Part shown: in pieces, positions 12,801 through 25,162 of the stretch | Layout: each line of letters begins with the position of its first letter | Position numbering within the stretch: the first letter of the stretch is position 1 | NCBI RefSeq assembly: GCF_032362555.1 | Contig: NC_083514.1 | Location: 5,441,001 to 5,505,000, forward strand | Direction: 5' to 3' | Origin: Amyelois transitella | Taxonomy: Eukaryota; Arthropoda; Insecta; Lepidoptera; Pyralidae | DNA length: 64,000 bases | Notes under the pieces: model-generated | What the model was told of the DNA's origin: nothing | The model's database searches: none | What the model saw: the letters and a program-made list of their open reading frames with translations, nothing else | Made by a program: the position numbers and the translations under genes

Positions 12801-15800
12801 ATGTGTATAGACACAAGTTCTTTGCGAATAAAAATATGTACAAGGGTCGAAATTGCCGAAAAGGTCGCTGTATCCCTCGTAATCCTTCTACGGCTCTCCT
12901 AAAGTGTTTCCGTTGAGGCAACCGTGCTTTATTACGGAAATTGTTCTTTCATTCCCCGTTTCAGGTCGCATATTTGATATAATTCGTGTTATATTTCTGT
13001 TTCTAATAATATTTTTTTTCTAGCAAATACTCATAAAGTGTTTTTACGAGTAACAGCTGGAATTAATTTTATATACAAAAAGGTTCGTCTTTGGCCTGAA
13101 ACTCTATCTAAAGGTATTATGAATAAAGATTTGGCAATATCTGATAACTTAATAATTTTAGGTACTATACATACATGTACTGTATGTGTATATATGTACA
13201 TACAATTAAAAACTAGATATTTGGCTGCAATTTCATATATTTTTTAAGGCTCATGGAACAGTTTAAATGTACTAATAGGTGCTTGTTTATTCCACCTATT
13301 GCCGAATCTTTTAAATTTGTGCGATCACATAAGACCGCATGGTAGGAATTTATTTAGGTCTTCTGTGTTTATTTTTATTTATAATACTTTCACGCCCACG
13401 CGTGACCTTTTTACAAGCTTTTATTTTTTTACGTTAATACGTTCTGTATTATTGGGCACAGGTCAAAACAAAACAACAGAGGAAATATGCACGATCGTGA
13501 ATAACTTAGAATACGTGCGACGATCGCTCGCCGAGTACGACGACGAACACATGTAAGTACTGGCTTATCTGTGAACCGTGAGAGATCCCGCTCGAACGTG
13601 AAAATATCCCTGTTTATTCAACACGTACACGCTGAAATAGCTCGTATCACTTGGAAATAAAGGGCGGCGATGCGTGAATCAAATCATAGACGCATGACCC
13701 GAAACGATTGATAGAAATGACTGCCTCAGTACACATTGAATTTATTTATTTCTGTCTATAAATAAAAATGGAAAAGATTTCTAAGATTGTATTTATTTAA
13801 AAAATTAATTTTAAAATATAATAAATATAATAAATTCAATTGATAAGTAACGAGTGCCTCACTACACTTTGAATTTACTTAATTCTATCTAAAAATAAGA
13901 GACTGTAAGACGTCTGACGATTAATATATTTTTACAATTGTTTGTCATAAATTTTAAATAACTCAAACCTAAAGTATATGACTAGAAAATTATTGCCTTG
14001 CTACACAAATAATTCATACATTTTCGTCTAAAATGAAGTCGTAAACTCCTCGAAGCATGTACTTGTTTTCTAACTTTTGTTCTTAAAGTTTGCACACAAA
14101 CTTAAGGATGTGAACTAACAATAGTAGATGTGAAGTTGGGCGAGTTTCTCTGCCTTGGGATTAACACGAGAAGTTTTGACAGGCGGAGCATTCGTTGGCA
14201 AACTGCTTATGATAGTATAGATATTGACTGCAAACACGTGCGCGGTGACATGCCAAGGACTATTATTTGATCGCTACATAGTCGCTCTCCGCGCCTTTCC
14301 CTGTCTGTATGTGTGCTTAGATCTTTAAAACAACACAACGGATTTTGATGCAGTTTTTTAAAAGATAGAGTGTTTCAAAAGAAAGGTTTATGCGAAGCCG
14401 GGGCGCATCGCTAGTATTAATATAATTTTTGAGGCCAGTGTTGAAAGTATTTTCAAATAGTATGTCTCAATCCATATATTTTCAGAAGAAAATAAATGTA
14501 AGTAGCAAGTTATTTTTACAATATTATAAAAATATATATTATTGCCAATAGTTGCAGCAGAATGTTTCAATAGCAATGTTAGTACATAATCAACGTTATT
14601 CGATTAACTTGCAGTTGAAAAAATAAGTAGTTATGTCAGAATTGTGACAAGTGAAATGATATTGGAATTGTCTCTTCCTATCTCTCTGGGAAAGAGGCGT
14701 GATTTTAAACAGAAATAGTTATAAGTACGTCTTTACTTTTATTTTTATCAATACTATAGTAGTTGATACCAATAAATCGACAATGTGTACACACCTGCTG
14801 AATCTCTGAATTACGTTTGTAATGAATCGTGACCTATGTTTATCCTCTCAACAGTGAATAGGAAGGAAAAGCTTATGATAACTTTGAAAACAGTCATTAG
14901 TAAATGGCCGAGGTGGAATTTGAATCAGTGCCTTTTTGCGCATCACGCATTTTAACAGGGCACATTACCGATTCGACCACCGGCGCTCTTGTCTGTCCTA
15001 TGTTTAGTATATGATTTGGCTACTATCTTTGATGTTGACAGCTAAAATAACAATACGTTATGATGGTAGAGAGAGAGTAAAGAATGGCCTATATATGTGG
15101 GTTGGTTTCGTAAAATAAATACAAATAATTCACGTCTCATACGCAGCTAAGAAATTTTATCGCATATTTAACTTTCTTTTTCTTTTTTGTAAAGTACTAT
15201 TTCGGTCGTTCAAAGAGTGGTCTTAGTGTTAATCACATAGTCGTGTGCCCCGAGCCGGTCACGTACTTAATTCTAGCAAAACGTAAACGTTTATTGGTCT
15301 GTCGGCGAGAACAACAATGCTCTGTGCTAATCCTTTAAATTACCTACATACGATAATACGCTTTATTGCGCCAATTAAGCTTAATAATTACACCGCGGAG
15401 TAATGAAGTTAAACTTACAAAGGCTATGTATATTAAAATTTAATAAGATTGAACAAATTTTCTCATATAATACATTTATGGAAAATAAATAAATCCTTTT
15501 CGCCTTCCCATAAAAATCGTTGAATAGATTGCTTGCCATTTGCCTATTGCTACAGGTTTAGTTACTTTTACTACAGTTCTACTTAGCTTGAATGAAATTT
15601 ATAGAAATATGGCCGCCTTTTGTTCTTATAAGTCTCTGCTTATGATGTTGTAGATATACTCGTACTTATTTTGCTTTCGCGGGAAAATTTGTTACCACAT
15701 AATTTGAAGTAGGAAAAATTGAATTCGGAGTCCTGAAATTCATTATATTTAGAACAAGACTATACTATTTTACAAGACTAGAACTGTGGATAATTTACAC

Positions 15801-18800
15801 CAAACATTCATATCTTAATTATGTACTTAATGCGGAACAGTGCAAACGACGACAATGCCCGGCAACTGGTCCGCGGCGCGCTGGGCACGCTGGACGCGCG
15901 GGCGACCCGCGCGGCGGCGCCACTCGCAGCGCGCGCCCGACCACCGCTTAGAAAAGCCGTCTTCCACCTAGCTTGGTCTCCGGACACGCTGCCTACTCCC
16001 CAGGTAATAAGTTAATCTTCGTTTTATGATTTACTGGAAAATAGGTTTACAATGGGACGACAAGAAACATATTTTTATTGCGATGTTATACAATTAATTT
16101 ACTTTTTTACATAGAGGAAAAATTTCAGGTTCTTAATTTTTTCAGGCCATTACTCCTCTACTGGAGTTTCTAGATCAACACCTATCATCGCTCAATACGT
16201 GGTTGCTGCCACGTGCGTTCACCCGCGCGCTTGGTGGCTGTTGGAGCGCGGTGCTGAAAGAGGTATCTGCTCAAGCCGACGCAGGAGGCGCCGAGAGACC
16301 AAGGGTCTACCACCACAGGCTTCGAGAAGCCCTGGATCTGTTAGCAGAGTTCTTCCACGCTGAAGGAAAAGGTTATAAAAATTACGGTTTTAAATATTGC
16401 TTCACACGTGGCTAATGCCGCGAGCGTGCAGTGCTCGGTAAATTTCTTGAAGCACGCTGCTGGAAAATACAACTTAAAATAATTATTCTTTGCTCATCAG
16501 TCAACAAGTAATATACTAAGGTTAGTTAAATAGGGATGCTCCATGATATCTTAGAATTTATTCTCGGCATATCCAGTATAAAAAATATAACTAATTATCA
16601 AGTTTTCGGAAGTTGTAATTCACAGTACCGACTCGCAAAGTCCATAATGGATGATCCAATTAAAGTTTCTGATTTATATCGCTACGAGAATTTAAACAGG
16701 TACTTCGATCGCGACTAAGTTAACATTGACTTACTTATTAAGAGGAAATTGTCTATCTAATTGTTCAGAAGTTATCTTTAGCGTTTCGAGGTTACTCGGA
16801 ATATCTGGGAACTAATCGCCTACCCTACATGATGTGATGTTTTTGCAGACAAATTTGCGCGTTTGATGAGAACTTGGTAATTTGTGAAAAGTCATCCTAA
16901 TTTAAGTTGTACAGCTTTTGGGTTTATCTGTAATCTCTCTCTTGTTTGCGCGTGGGCCGGGTGCGCTCCACCTTGATTTTCATACAAGTTCGCCATGCTT
17001 ATTGTTTTGTTGATTCAGTTTATCTGTAAATGATGGACAGTATTTTTGTAAAAAATATAAGTACCTAACGTCTAATAATTTGAATACCTAAAGAGTGTAT
17101 ACCTTTAAAGTTTGGGTAATTGTTTGAGAATCCAATAATGCAAAGTATAAGTTAAAGAAATCTTACGTTAGACGCATTTGAGGTGCTTTCGAAGATCGTA
17201 GTCCGATGTTAGGAATCTAATAAACTTTTTTACTTTTTACTTTGCTTTTCCAAAGAACGGCTTAGGGCGCAACCAGGAACACGCAATAATATACTATAGA
17301 ATTATTATAGATAGAATTAGAGAAAAAGAGTTGTAGTACATTTGAGCTAAGAACTTTTTAGTGCTCGAAATTTCATATAGAAAACTAAATAATACGAGTA
17401 GTTGTAATATTCCGATTTCTATAAAGCTCCAACTAAACAATGCTTTGTAGGTTTATATCTTTCAGCCTATATGACTTAGTGGTCATTCTCTTTTTGATTG
17501 TTGGCTACCATACAATTGATCGTTACATTAGTGTAAGAATAACACAAGAAAAAAATATGTTGTTTTGTAAGACTTAGACTACCTAACTTGGATTGCTTAA
17601 AGAAATGTTTAATTTAAAAGATATTAATTAGGATTGCCGATGTCGGACGTGCACAACAGTGAGTGGGTCCGCGTGGAACAAAGGATGCAGTTCCACCAGG
17701 CTCCCACTGAGGAATTGTTGGAGTTGTGGCTTGCTGACAGACTCGCTGAACAAGTCCGAACCCCACTCCCATCGCCTTACGGGTCTATTCTAGTCAGGTA
17801 GGTACCTATTAACACGTTTGTAGCCCGTATGTGTGCTATATGATTCTTATAGCTTTATCGAACATGAACCCCTTCTTGCCATAAAGCTATGACCCTCCCC
17901 GATCACCCTACGGGTCCAGTCAGGCATATTACGTCGGAAGTTCGTGTCATAGTTTTTGTCACTTTTAAAATAGTAATGTCGAGAGAGCAACGAGGTTCAC
18001 CTGGTACTATAACCACAATTCCAGTACACAGGCATACACGGAGTCGCTCCGTACTAACACTCCTCAAATATCGTATGATCAATAGAAATGCAATAAATTG
18101 ATGTAGTGCGTTCTATAATCTAGGATTAACTTGGAACATGTCTACGACAACTACTCAAAAAAATATTGTATCATGTCGTAATGTTAGCAACGTCAGTAAA
18201 GGGCACGGCATAATATTATTGTGTATTTTATCGTATCTATAGACAAGTGCTGTTATTCATTTCATGTTATTCATCATTACATTTTTAATTTATTTCATCA
18301 ACGAGAACAAAGCGTATTGTGCACGTATATTGAAAACTAGCTATTGTTCGATGTTCCGATACCCCCATATTATGAGAGTTTTGATGAATACATACCGAAT
18401 TTTATTTTCTAGTTCTGGCTATATTACGTACTAGCGGCCCGCCCCGGCTTCGCACGGGTGGACATATTTTTGTGTTTTATATTTTGAAATTTATTTCAAA
18501 ACAAATTTATGCCTATGTCACTTTTAAAGGTCTATTCTATATCTGTGCCAAATTTTATCAAAATCGGACCAGTAGTTTTTGAGTTTATTCCACACAAACA
18601 TACAAAAATACAAATCTTTCCTCTTTATTATTAGTGTGGATTATTATCGTATTATACATTCATACATACATATACATATACATATGATCACGTCTATATC
18701 CCTTGCGGGGTAGACAGAGCCAACAGTCTTGAAAAGACTGAATGGCCACGTTCAGCTATTTATACATTCATATTATATGAAAATAATATAATGGAACTGA

Positions 18801-21800
18801 ACTGGATCGAGGAAACTGGCTGGCCCACTTTTTCATAGCTTTTCAATCCGATCATTTTGAAACGGGTAGCTAAAGTCAGTCGGTACAATGGGCTCGCGGA
18901 AGCGTGAACCAAATCGGATGAACGTAATAAAATTGCATTTTCTCGCTAGCTGTTACTTTTTGCTATAAAAACGACAAACAAACACCGGTGCGGAACACTG
19001 AACAGGTGCGAGTGCATTCGACGCTCCTATGACACTATATCTCCATAGAGCAGCGTTAAAAAAATAGTATTCTTGAGAATTTTCCCAAGTATATTTTCCT
19101 TATTATACTTCCTAAGATATGAGACGATTTTTTTTACCACTATTTATTAATTGTGATTATATTGTTCAAGTAATGGTGATACACTTGTATGTAATAAAGT
19201 TTTTATTTTTGTTTCGAAGTGTACAGTCGAATGCAGATAAACTAGAACATACGTTTTTATAGTTCTTATCATACATGTGTCCACAGAGTGTACTTCAATC
19301 ACGACTCGTTGTGCGTGGAAGTGCTTTCTGCGCGCGATGTGATTCCTTTGGACCCGAACGGGCTCAGCGACCCGTTCGTAGTTCTAGAGCTGTTGCCAAA
19401 GCGACTATTCCCAAAGGCGCACGAACAAAGCACTAATGTCCAAAAGGTAAAGTGTATTAATATATTACACCCTTAAGTTATTGATCGGTATTCCATGTAA
19501 TAATTAGTAACTATGGTATATTAATATCAAGAAAATCGTCGTCGTCACATTATCATTTTACAATGTAGGTATTCTGATAGACAACAAAAAGATCAAACAA
19601 CTGTTGTTCTTATATACCACTCAAATTTTCATAGTAAATTTTATATGCAATGGGACTAATTGAAATTTATAGATACAATCAATTTATTGTCAACTTGAGT
19701 TCCCACTTTCCATAAAAAGAGGCACCATTTTATAAATATTGAAGCACAATATAATAGAGGCCGAAAATATTGCACATGCATTATTCGCTTCAGATTTTTA
19801 AGAATTTTAAACAAATTGCTTATTATATTGTCTATAATATTTAAAAAAGCCACCAGGTAGTTTGTTTTAATCGTCGATAATGAACGGTCATTTTGGCTTT
19901 AAACATGATATATAGGTAAAAGTAGTAGTAGTAATATAGGCAGTAGTAAGGTTCTTATCTGATCATACCTTTGTCCATTATTGCTAATGGAATCTCCACC
20001 ATGCATCAACACCTGTCCGATGTTATCAACAGATAACAGTTTTATCTGTAGCTGACTCACGAAAACAATATTCAAAGTTGATTAAAAGCCATGACTTTAT
20101 TTAATGTCACAGGGCATATTATCTCAAACTGCTTCTACATAACCCTGAAGGGTTATTTTTACTATAATGCAAACCAAATAAAGTATGCGTTATTTCAGGT
20201 AATATTCTACCCGTGTACCAAATTTCACCAAATTCTTTCAGTAAATTTTGCGTAAAAGAGTAATAATCATACATCCACACATCCTTGCAAACATTAAATA
20301 ATAATATAAGAATTTGAAAGTAGTGTTTCCTGAGTACATACAAAAACTTTTCGCTTTTTAGTCGGAGTTATTTGGGCACTATGCAGTAAGCACCTAATTC
20401 ATTCTTGATGAAATAACCATTTTATTCATAATTTAATTATGTGGGGTCCGAGTAGTTATTGCCACAAACAAAGATTATCGGTAGTATTTGTCAAGTCATT
20501 GTTCATCGAAACCTGGCAATATGCAATTCACACTTAACATTGATAAAATTATGCATGGACCTTCGCTTCCGTTGTAATTTCCAGAAAAAGTAGCCTATAT
20601 GTCTTAACTTTGCATTTGCATAGTCACTAGATTTTAAATGGCAATGTTTAAAATTGTAATAGAAAACGCTAAATCCCATATGGGATGAATGCTTCGAGTT
20701 TGCCGTGTCACTCGAGGCATGCCGGTCCGGCCAAGCAGCTTTATCGCTGTCGGTGTGGGACCGCGACGTGCTGACGGCGGACGACTTCGCGGGCGAGGCG
20801 TTCGTGTCCCTCTCCCGCGTGCCCGGCGTCAACAGCCACGCGCCGCCCGACCCGCTGCGCCCGCTAGAGTTGCCGCTCATGCAGCTACATGACCGCAGTG
20901 AGTGTTTATAAATTATTAATATGTAAACCATATAGGTACCTGAACACACTCTAAACCATGGGAGAAGCGTTAACCTTACACGCGATGAATGACCTTGCTT
21001 TGTAAGTAAGTCAAAACTCAGAGATTATTTGAATAAGATCAAGTATTTTTTGTGTCTTGCGAGGCTATCAAATCAAAATTTGAATAAGATCAAGTATTTT
21101 TTGTGTCTTGCGAGGCTATCAAATCAAAAATTCTACGCATTAATATCTAGTAGCAAATCTCGTAGAACATCTACGATACATTCGTAGATGTTCTACGAGG
21201 CTATGTCAACGTAGCGTACCTGTTTTATTGGACAAGAAAAAGTAAACCATAAATCTATGTGTTCTTCGATAATATTTTTGTATCAAACCACTTAAGTAGA
21301 TTGGCAGTTGTTAATTTTAAACTACTAAGCGTGTAGTGATGTCACTAAAATAAAACAAAACCGAAAAGAATATAATAAGATTTCATATTCAGAACAAAAC
21401 TATTAAACCTATAGTACCTTGTTTTCCTAATTTAGCATCAGAAACAATAGCGGATTTTATAAATAAATAAATAAATATATAATAAATATATACGGGACAA
21501 ATTACACTGATTGAGTTAGCCTCGAAGTAAGTTCGAAACTTGTGTTACGAGATACTAACTCAACGATACTATATTTTATAATAAATACTTATATAGATAA
21601 ACATCCAAGACCCAGGACAATCAGAAAAAGTTCTTTTCTCATCATGCCTTGACCGGGATTCGAACCCGGGACCTCCGGTGTCACAGACAAGCGTACTACC
21701 GCTGAGCCACAGAGGCCGTCAAAATTTTTATCAAAGTATCAACGTTCTAACTTGTCGAAAAGTTGTCTTTGTCCAGCCACCGTGATGATTAATAATGCTC

Positions 21801-22261
21801 AAATAATATAAATTGTCTGATAATAACCCGTCCAAATACTTGAACATCTCTGTTAATGAACAGCCAAACTGAGTAATTACATCGGCCAAAGTGTAAAACG
21901 GTAATATAAAGTCCGATTTATGCCAGTAATTTTGACCTAATAGTGGTTTCCATGTAATGGGTCTGTAAGTCACTCAGTTCCTTCGCTCAATGAACAAAGA
22001 TATTCCGGTCAAAGTAAATTTAGTTTGAGTGCATTTTACAAGCACCCGTTGTGATCGCTGGAAGTAAACGAAAATAGCTTCATTTTATGTAGGTACTTTT
22101 GTATAGAACATTTTCTGTAATTATCAAGTTTACGGACTTGCTTGCAAATTATTTTTAAATTTACAGATCATCCTATTCTACAAATACTGGAATCCCGGAC
22201 AACAGATAAACTTGCCATGGAATTCGTTAAAAAACAAAAGCTTCGATTCGCTGAGCAGTAA
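839..22261 (+). CDS. unc-13-4: Munc13-4/BAIAP3-type C2-MUN vesicle priming protein (staccato/unc-13-4 group), 5'-partial, 18 exons
   Basis: Family role: Munc13-4/BAIAP3 proteins tether and prime secretory lysosomes or dense-core vesicles for Ca2+-dependent SNARE fusion; the fly relative Staccato acts in tracheal lumen fusion. Exons read: 839-1002, 2424-2665, 2918-3121, 3608-3691, 5254-5418, 6338-6389, 7025-7121, 7544-7676, 9544-9626, 11471-11534, 12057-12217, 13462-13552, 15841-16003, 16146-16371, 17632-17797, 19287-19446, 20663-20897, 22167-22261 (TAA). All junction phases agree, giving 860 residues; human UNC13D is about 1090, so roughly 200 N-terminal residues lie upstream. The first exon is a C2A tail (IPSTGIETWYKLEARSQ). 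The middle is the MUN region, with MHD-like stretches near 9544-9626 (WFEPLIDRWL) and 16146-16371. Exons from 19287 form C2B, with Ca2+-ligand acids in LDPNGLSDPFV and WDRDVLTADDF. The donor at 7121 (GGAG/gttcga) is weak and chosen by phase. BAIAP3 versus UNC13D orthology is not resolved. Confidence 0.93.
4825..5083 (-). mobile_element. tRNA-derived SINE, copy 1
   Basis: Read on the minus strand, the element starts at 5083 with a tRNA-like head (A-box-like TGGCTCAGCGGTAGTACG and a perfect B box GGTTCGAATCC). A body of about 150 bp follows, then an AT-rich (ATAA)n tail. It sits in the unc-13-4 intron 3692-5253. The copy at 21463-21720 differs at only about six positions over some 235 bp. The acceptor stem pairs imperfectly, so I read it as a SINE and not a working tRNA gene. 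Confidence 0.82.
5574..5712 (+). mobile_element. tRNA-headed SINE of a second family
   Basis: The head carries GGTTCGCTGGTCGAACGG and a B-box-like GGTTCAAATTC. The 3' part reads CCGGGACTAACACTAGGAGG and ends in GAA repeats. The same 3' signature (GACTAACGTCAGGAGGG) closes the copy at 43672-43960, which links the two. Confidence 0.65.
7728..7781 (+). repeat. partial duplicate of the preceding unc-13-4 exon inside the intron
   Basis: TTCGAAGTATTGTCGGCTG at 7728-7746 is identical to exon sequence at 7573-7591. The segment ends with TTGACGCTTACA, as the exon does at 7664-7675. The middle of the exon (about 70 bp, GC-rich) is missing and replaced by unrelated bases, so the copy cannot code for the same peptide. 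It lies about 50 bp downstream of the exon's donor site. Confidence 0.7.
8985..9185. mobile_element. retroelement 3'-end fragment
   Basis: The stretch ACTAGAGTAAGCCCACGGCCCCGCCCGCGTTAAAG, followed by AAATTTCAGCGCGATCGGTCTGATAG, is the degenerate signature (CCCGCG edge plus 'aaatttcatcaaaatcggt' motif) seen in many repeats of this window. It is a short, non-coding fragment. The class (RTE-like LINE end) is inferred. Confidence 0.5.
12608..12678. repeat. 28-bp inverted repeat
   Basis: Arms 12608-12635 and 12651-12678 are reverse complements with about three mismatches (left begins GCAATAAAAAAACGCG) and are separated by a 15-bp AT-rich loop. This could be a very short MITE or a hairpin remnant. 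It lies in the unc-13-4 intron 12218-13461. Confidence 0.65.
14285..14425. mobile_element. retroelement 3'-end fragment
   Basis: It contains AACGGATTTTGATGCAGTTTTTTAA and ends GCGAAGCCGGGGCGCATCGCTAGTA. The same order of motifs occurs at 59715-59920, so both are copies of one interspersed repeat. Confidence 0.6.
14905..14995 (-). mobile_element. tRNA-SINE head fragment
   Basis: On the minus strand it reads GCCGGTGGTCGAATCGGTAA, then TGCGTGATGCGC and a B-box-like GATTCAAATTCC. This matches the head of the plus-strand copy at 43672. No body is recognisable. Confidence 0.6.
18420..18655 (+). mobile_element. retroelement 3'-end fragment
   Basis: Begins TACTAGCGGCCCGCCCCGGC, runs through CAAATTTTATCAAAATCGG and ends near TTATTAGTGTGGA. 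Lies in the unc-13-4 intron 17798-19286, next to an abundant-repeat fragment. Assignment to an RTE-like LINE is inferred. Confidence 0.6.
18660..18770 (-). mobile_element. abundant interspersed repeat (family A), truncated
   Basis: It carries the family hallmark CACGTCTATATCCCTTGCGG then TAGACAGAGCCAACAGTCTT, flanked by a CATA microsatellite. Only the distal ~110 bp are present. The fullest copies in the window are 27012-27285 and 54285-54535. Confidence 0.75.
21027..21128. repeat. 51-bp direct tandem duplication, two copies
   Basis: The units 21027-21077 and 21078-21128 appear identical (ATTTGAATAAGATCAAGTAT...). It lies in the unc-13-4 intron, directly before the TCGTAG-rich palindrome. 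Recent slippage, or an assembly artefact, would both fit. Confidence 0.85.
21159..21199. repeat. perfect 18-bp inverted repeat (hairpin)
   Basis: CTCGTAGAACATCTACGA (21159-21176) and its exact reverse complement (21182-21199) are separated by five bases. The surrounding 21131-21215 carries further CTACG/CGTAG words, as does 594-673. Rho-type termination is not relevant in this eukaryotic context. It may be the core of a palindromic repeat family. Confidence 0.85.
21463..21720 (-). mobile_element. tRNA-derived SINE, copy 2
   Basis: Nearly identical to the copy at 4825-5083 in the same orientation and in the same gene. The tRNA-like head lies at 21640-21720 with an intact B box. The tail is an (AAAT)n stretch at its low-coordinate end. 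Confidence 0.82.
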
Positions 22262-24799
22262 ATAAATTATATAAGCTACCAAAAAAATATGTACATCTAC
22301 TCGTATTACTTTCATTTAAGTTCCGATTGTTATTTCAATTCACGCACAACGTCCATTAAACGTCGACAATATTCTTATTAAATTATAAAAGCATATTAAC
22401 GAAAAGCTTGATATTTTTTAAAATGGAAATTAATTTATTTTATTATTGTTGATATGTACCTATTTATTATATTAAGATATATAATGTCACGACAGTATTA
22501 TTGTAAAAAGTACGGTGTACTTCAAAGACTGTATTTCTTCTATTTACGAGAGAATATAAATATTGTGAACGTCTACTTTCAAATATTTTATACATGTATG
22601 TATAGTTAGTACGCACCCTCGGAGCTTATGTCCCTAGTCTTAGTCTCTATTAGAAATCCCGACCAAGTACTTTAAGGCCACGTGTTTCATACCAAATCTT
22701 GCATTTATACGCGAAAATACTTTAATACCCTTACGATTGTAAACCATTTATGCACGCTGCACAATTGCTTTAATAAAAAGATAATATTTAAAATATAAAA
22801 CATTATAAAGGTTTGTACAATAAAAAAATATCGCTATGACTCCTTCCCACGAAAACATAACTGGGACGAACGTCAAAATAAGGATGTTATATAATCGTCA
22901 AAATAAGGATGTAATAAAGAAACATACCTTGTTCATAAAAACATTGAAACAAAATTTGTGCTCAATGAAATATAAGTTAATTCTACACTTTATAATTTGC
23001 TATTTCACTTTTAATCCAAAACTTGAGATTTAATTAAAAACGGTTTGTTATTGATAATATTTTGTGTGAGTAATTTGAAAAGCGTATGTATCGATTGCGT
23101 TTTAAAGTTTAAATTGCCGGTGGTGTGTTTCTATATCGAGTTTCATTTCATGAAATTGCTTAGTTGCAGCGTCGATAAATAAATACAGTATTTACTCCAC
23201 ATACTTGTACTGCACCCTCTCTAGATATAAAAATTAATAAACCTATAGCTATGAGCTTCTATTTCCTATTTGATAATGTATGTACCTATTTCACTATTTA
23301 TATTTTGTCACATTAAGTATACAGCTTTTGTGATTCTTATATTGCGCTTCAAAACGAGCTTGGTATTCAACATCAGTATCTTTCCGTCACATTTATATTA
23401 TACATTGTCTTTGATGACTGATTTTCATTGTTAGTTTAAACTTATACATTTTATAACTTTACGTGAAAATTTTCACTGTGTATACAAGTATATAAATGTA
23501 GATGAAATTGTATTGATGTTTATAATAATATACCTATTAATAATGAGTGAATATATTGTACTTATTGAAAGTAAGATGTAACATAATCTTAAATAAATGT
23601 TATACTATATTGAATGGTTAATAAGATCGTATAAGAAAATCAATATAAATTAATATATAGACTTTAATACAAAATATATATTCATTAATTTAGAAAAATC
23701 TGCGTAACATACACGTTTAAATGAAATTATATTCTTCCAAATGAAATTATTGATTTTATCTTGTAAAGCGTGTTATGTATAAACTTACAAGCTATAAAGC
23801 CTTCTTCCACGATTCTATCCATATCAATGGGTATTTATGATATCTGGTCATATCACTAGAAATTATAAAAACTACTACTGTGAATGTTTGAATTCTACAC
23901 CGTTTCTGCTATATATAAGTATTAAATCAATTTTGACTGATTTACTTGCACTCGTCTAGACTATTATACAAAATTCTTATTTGTTACGGTTCTGGATCAC
24001 AAAACCAGTAAATATATCTTTTGGCAAAACAAGACCATTCCAAAAGTCAATTATTTAAAAAATAGGCTTTACAAAAATTCTTTTTCAAAAAACAAGTTGT
24101 TATATTTTGGAACCTATTGCTTATTATTAAAAAATTTATACAAAGAAATTATATTTATACAAATTATACTTAAATTGAATATTAATCTGAATGGAAGGCA
24201 TTTAAAAATAAACTTACAAATCAAAGTGTTTCAATATCATAATAATGTAACAATCGAGAGAAAGATTACCCTTGAGACTACTATACAGTGAAGCAAAATA
24301 AAAGCTTTCGTATCAAATAACTTTAAAGTAGCTATTGTACCCCCTAAGTACTTTTTATTAAATATGTGTGATATTATATGGAATCCATTTTAATATACCT
24401 ATTGACTGTGCCCGTAGTTTTCCCGTATAACTACTAAATAGATTGAATTATTAATCAGTGTCTGAATAATTTACAGATAGATACTAGATAAAATGGATGT
24501 TATTAATATACTATTATTGACACTTGTGTTCCTGGCTTTAATAAATTCTATGACATTACAATGCATTTTATTTTCCTTACCTTATAAGTACGACGATTCA
24601 CCATTAATTATTTTGTGGGACAATTTTGTTTAACCAAATTGCATTATCAGCTGTTCAAAGCTTGAGACCCGCTGTGTCAGTATTAAAAAATAATAATTTA
24701 CAAGCAATGAACATTTTAACAAAATTAACCAGTTCACTGAATGATTAACACCAACTCACATAGGTGTTTTATGCACTATTCAAAGCATTAATTTATCGA

Positions 24800-25160
24800 T
24801 ACATATAATAAAACAGTAAAAATATTTTGTCTGTACATTTATTATTTTTGACTGAAATGGATAGAGGGACACTTAGAATGAATAATAGAAAGCTAAAATA
24901 TATATTTTTAATTTTTTGTCCGTCTGTCTGCCTGTATGTATGATCACGATTATCTCCGAAAGTACTAAACCGATTTACTTAAAACTTTCACGAATTGATT
25001 TGTTTTAACTCAGAAAAACATTTAAAGTTTGTTTTATCAAAATCGGTTCGCTAAATAAAAGTTATCGTCATTTGAATGAACTCAAGGCATGAGTTTGCCT
25101 GCAAATAAGTTACGAAATTTAAAATTCAAAGTCATTAATCATTTGACAACAGCATTATAC
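24800..25160 (+). mobile_element. interspersed repeat (family C), copy 1
   Basis: About 340 bp, with TAAAACAGTAAAAATATTTT, GTCTGTACATTTA, TATGATCACGATTATCTC and ATGAACTCAAGGCATGA in order. It matches 35838-36175 closely along its length. A shorter relative forms the last part of the composite unit at 32098-32265. Confidence 0.7.
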
Positions 25161-25162
25161 CT

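Larger units (their letters stand above)
1003..22166 (+). other. introns of the unc-13-4 gene: content summary
   Basis: Intronic DNA makes up almost 90 percent of this locus. I see nothing recognisable in the introns 1003-2423, 9627-11470, 16372-17631 and 19447-20662, apart from AT-rich sequence and a GC-richer patch near 2090-2215 that has no open frame. The other large introns hold the repeats listed separately: 3692-5253 (tRNA-SINE), 5419-6337 (tRNA-SINE), 7677-9543 (exon-derived duplicate and retroelement piece), 12218-13461 (inverted repeat), 13553-15840 (retroelement piece and SINE), 17798-19286 (retroelement and abundant repeat), 20898-22166 (tandem duplication, palindrome, SINE). Confidence 0.6.

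Noticed and set aside
20503-20949. 148-codon minus-strand open frame
   Set aside because: It lies antisense to the GC-rich C2B exon of unc-13-4 and is a shadow of that exon.
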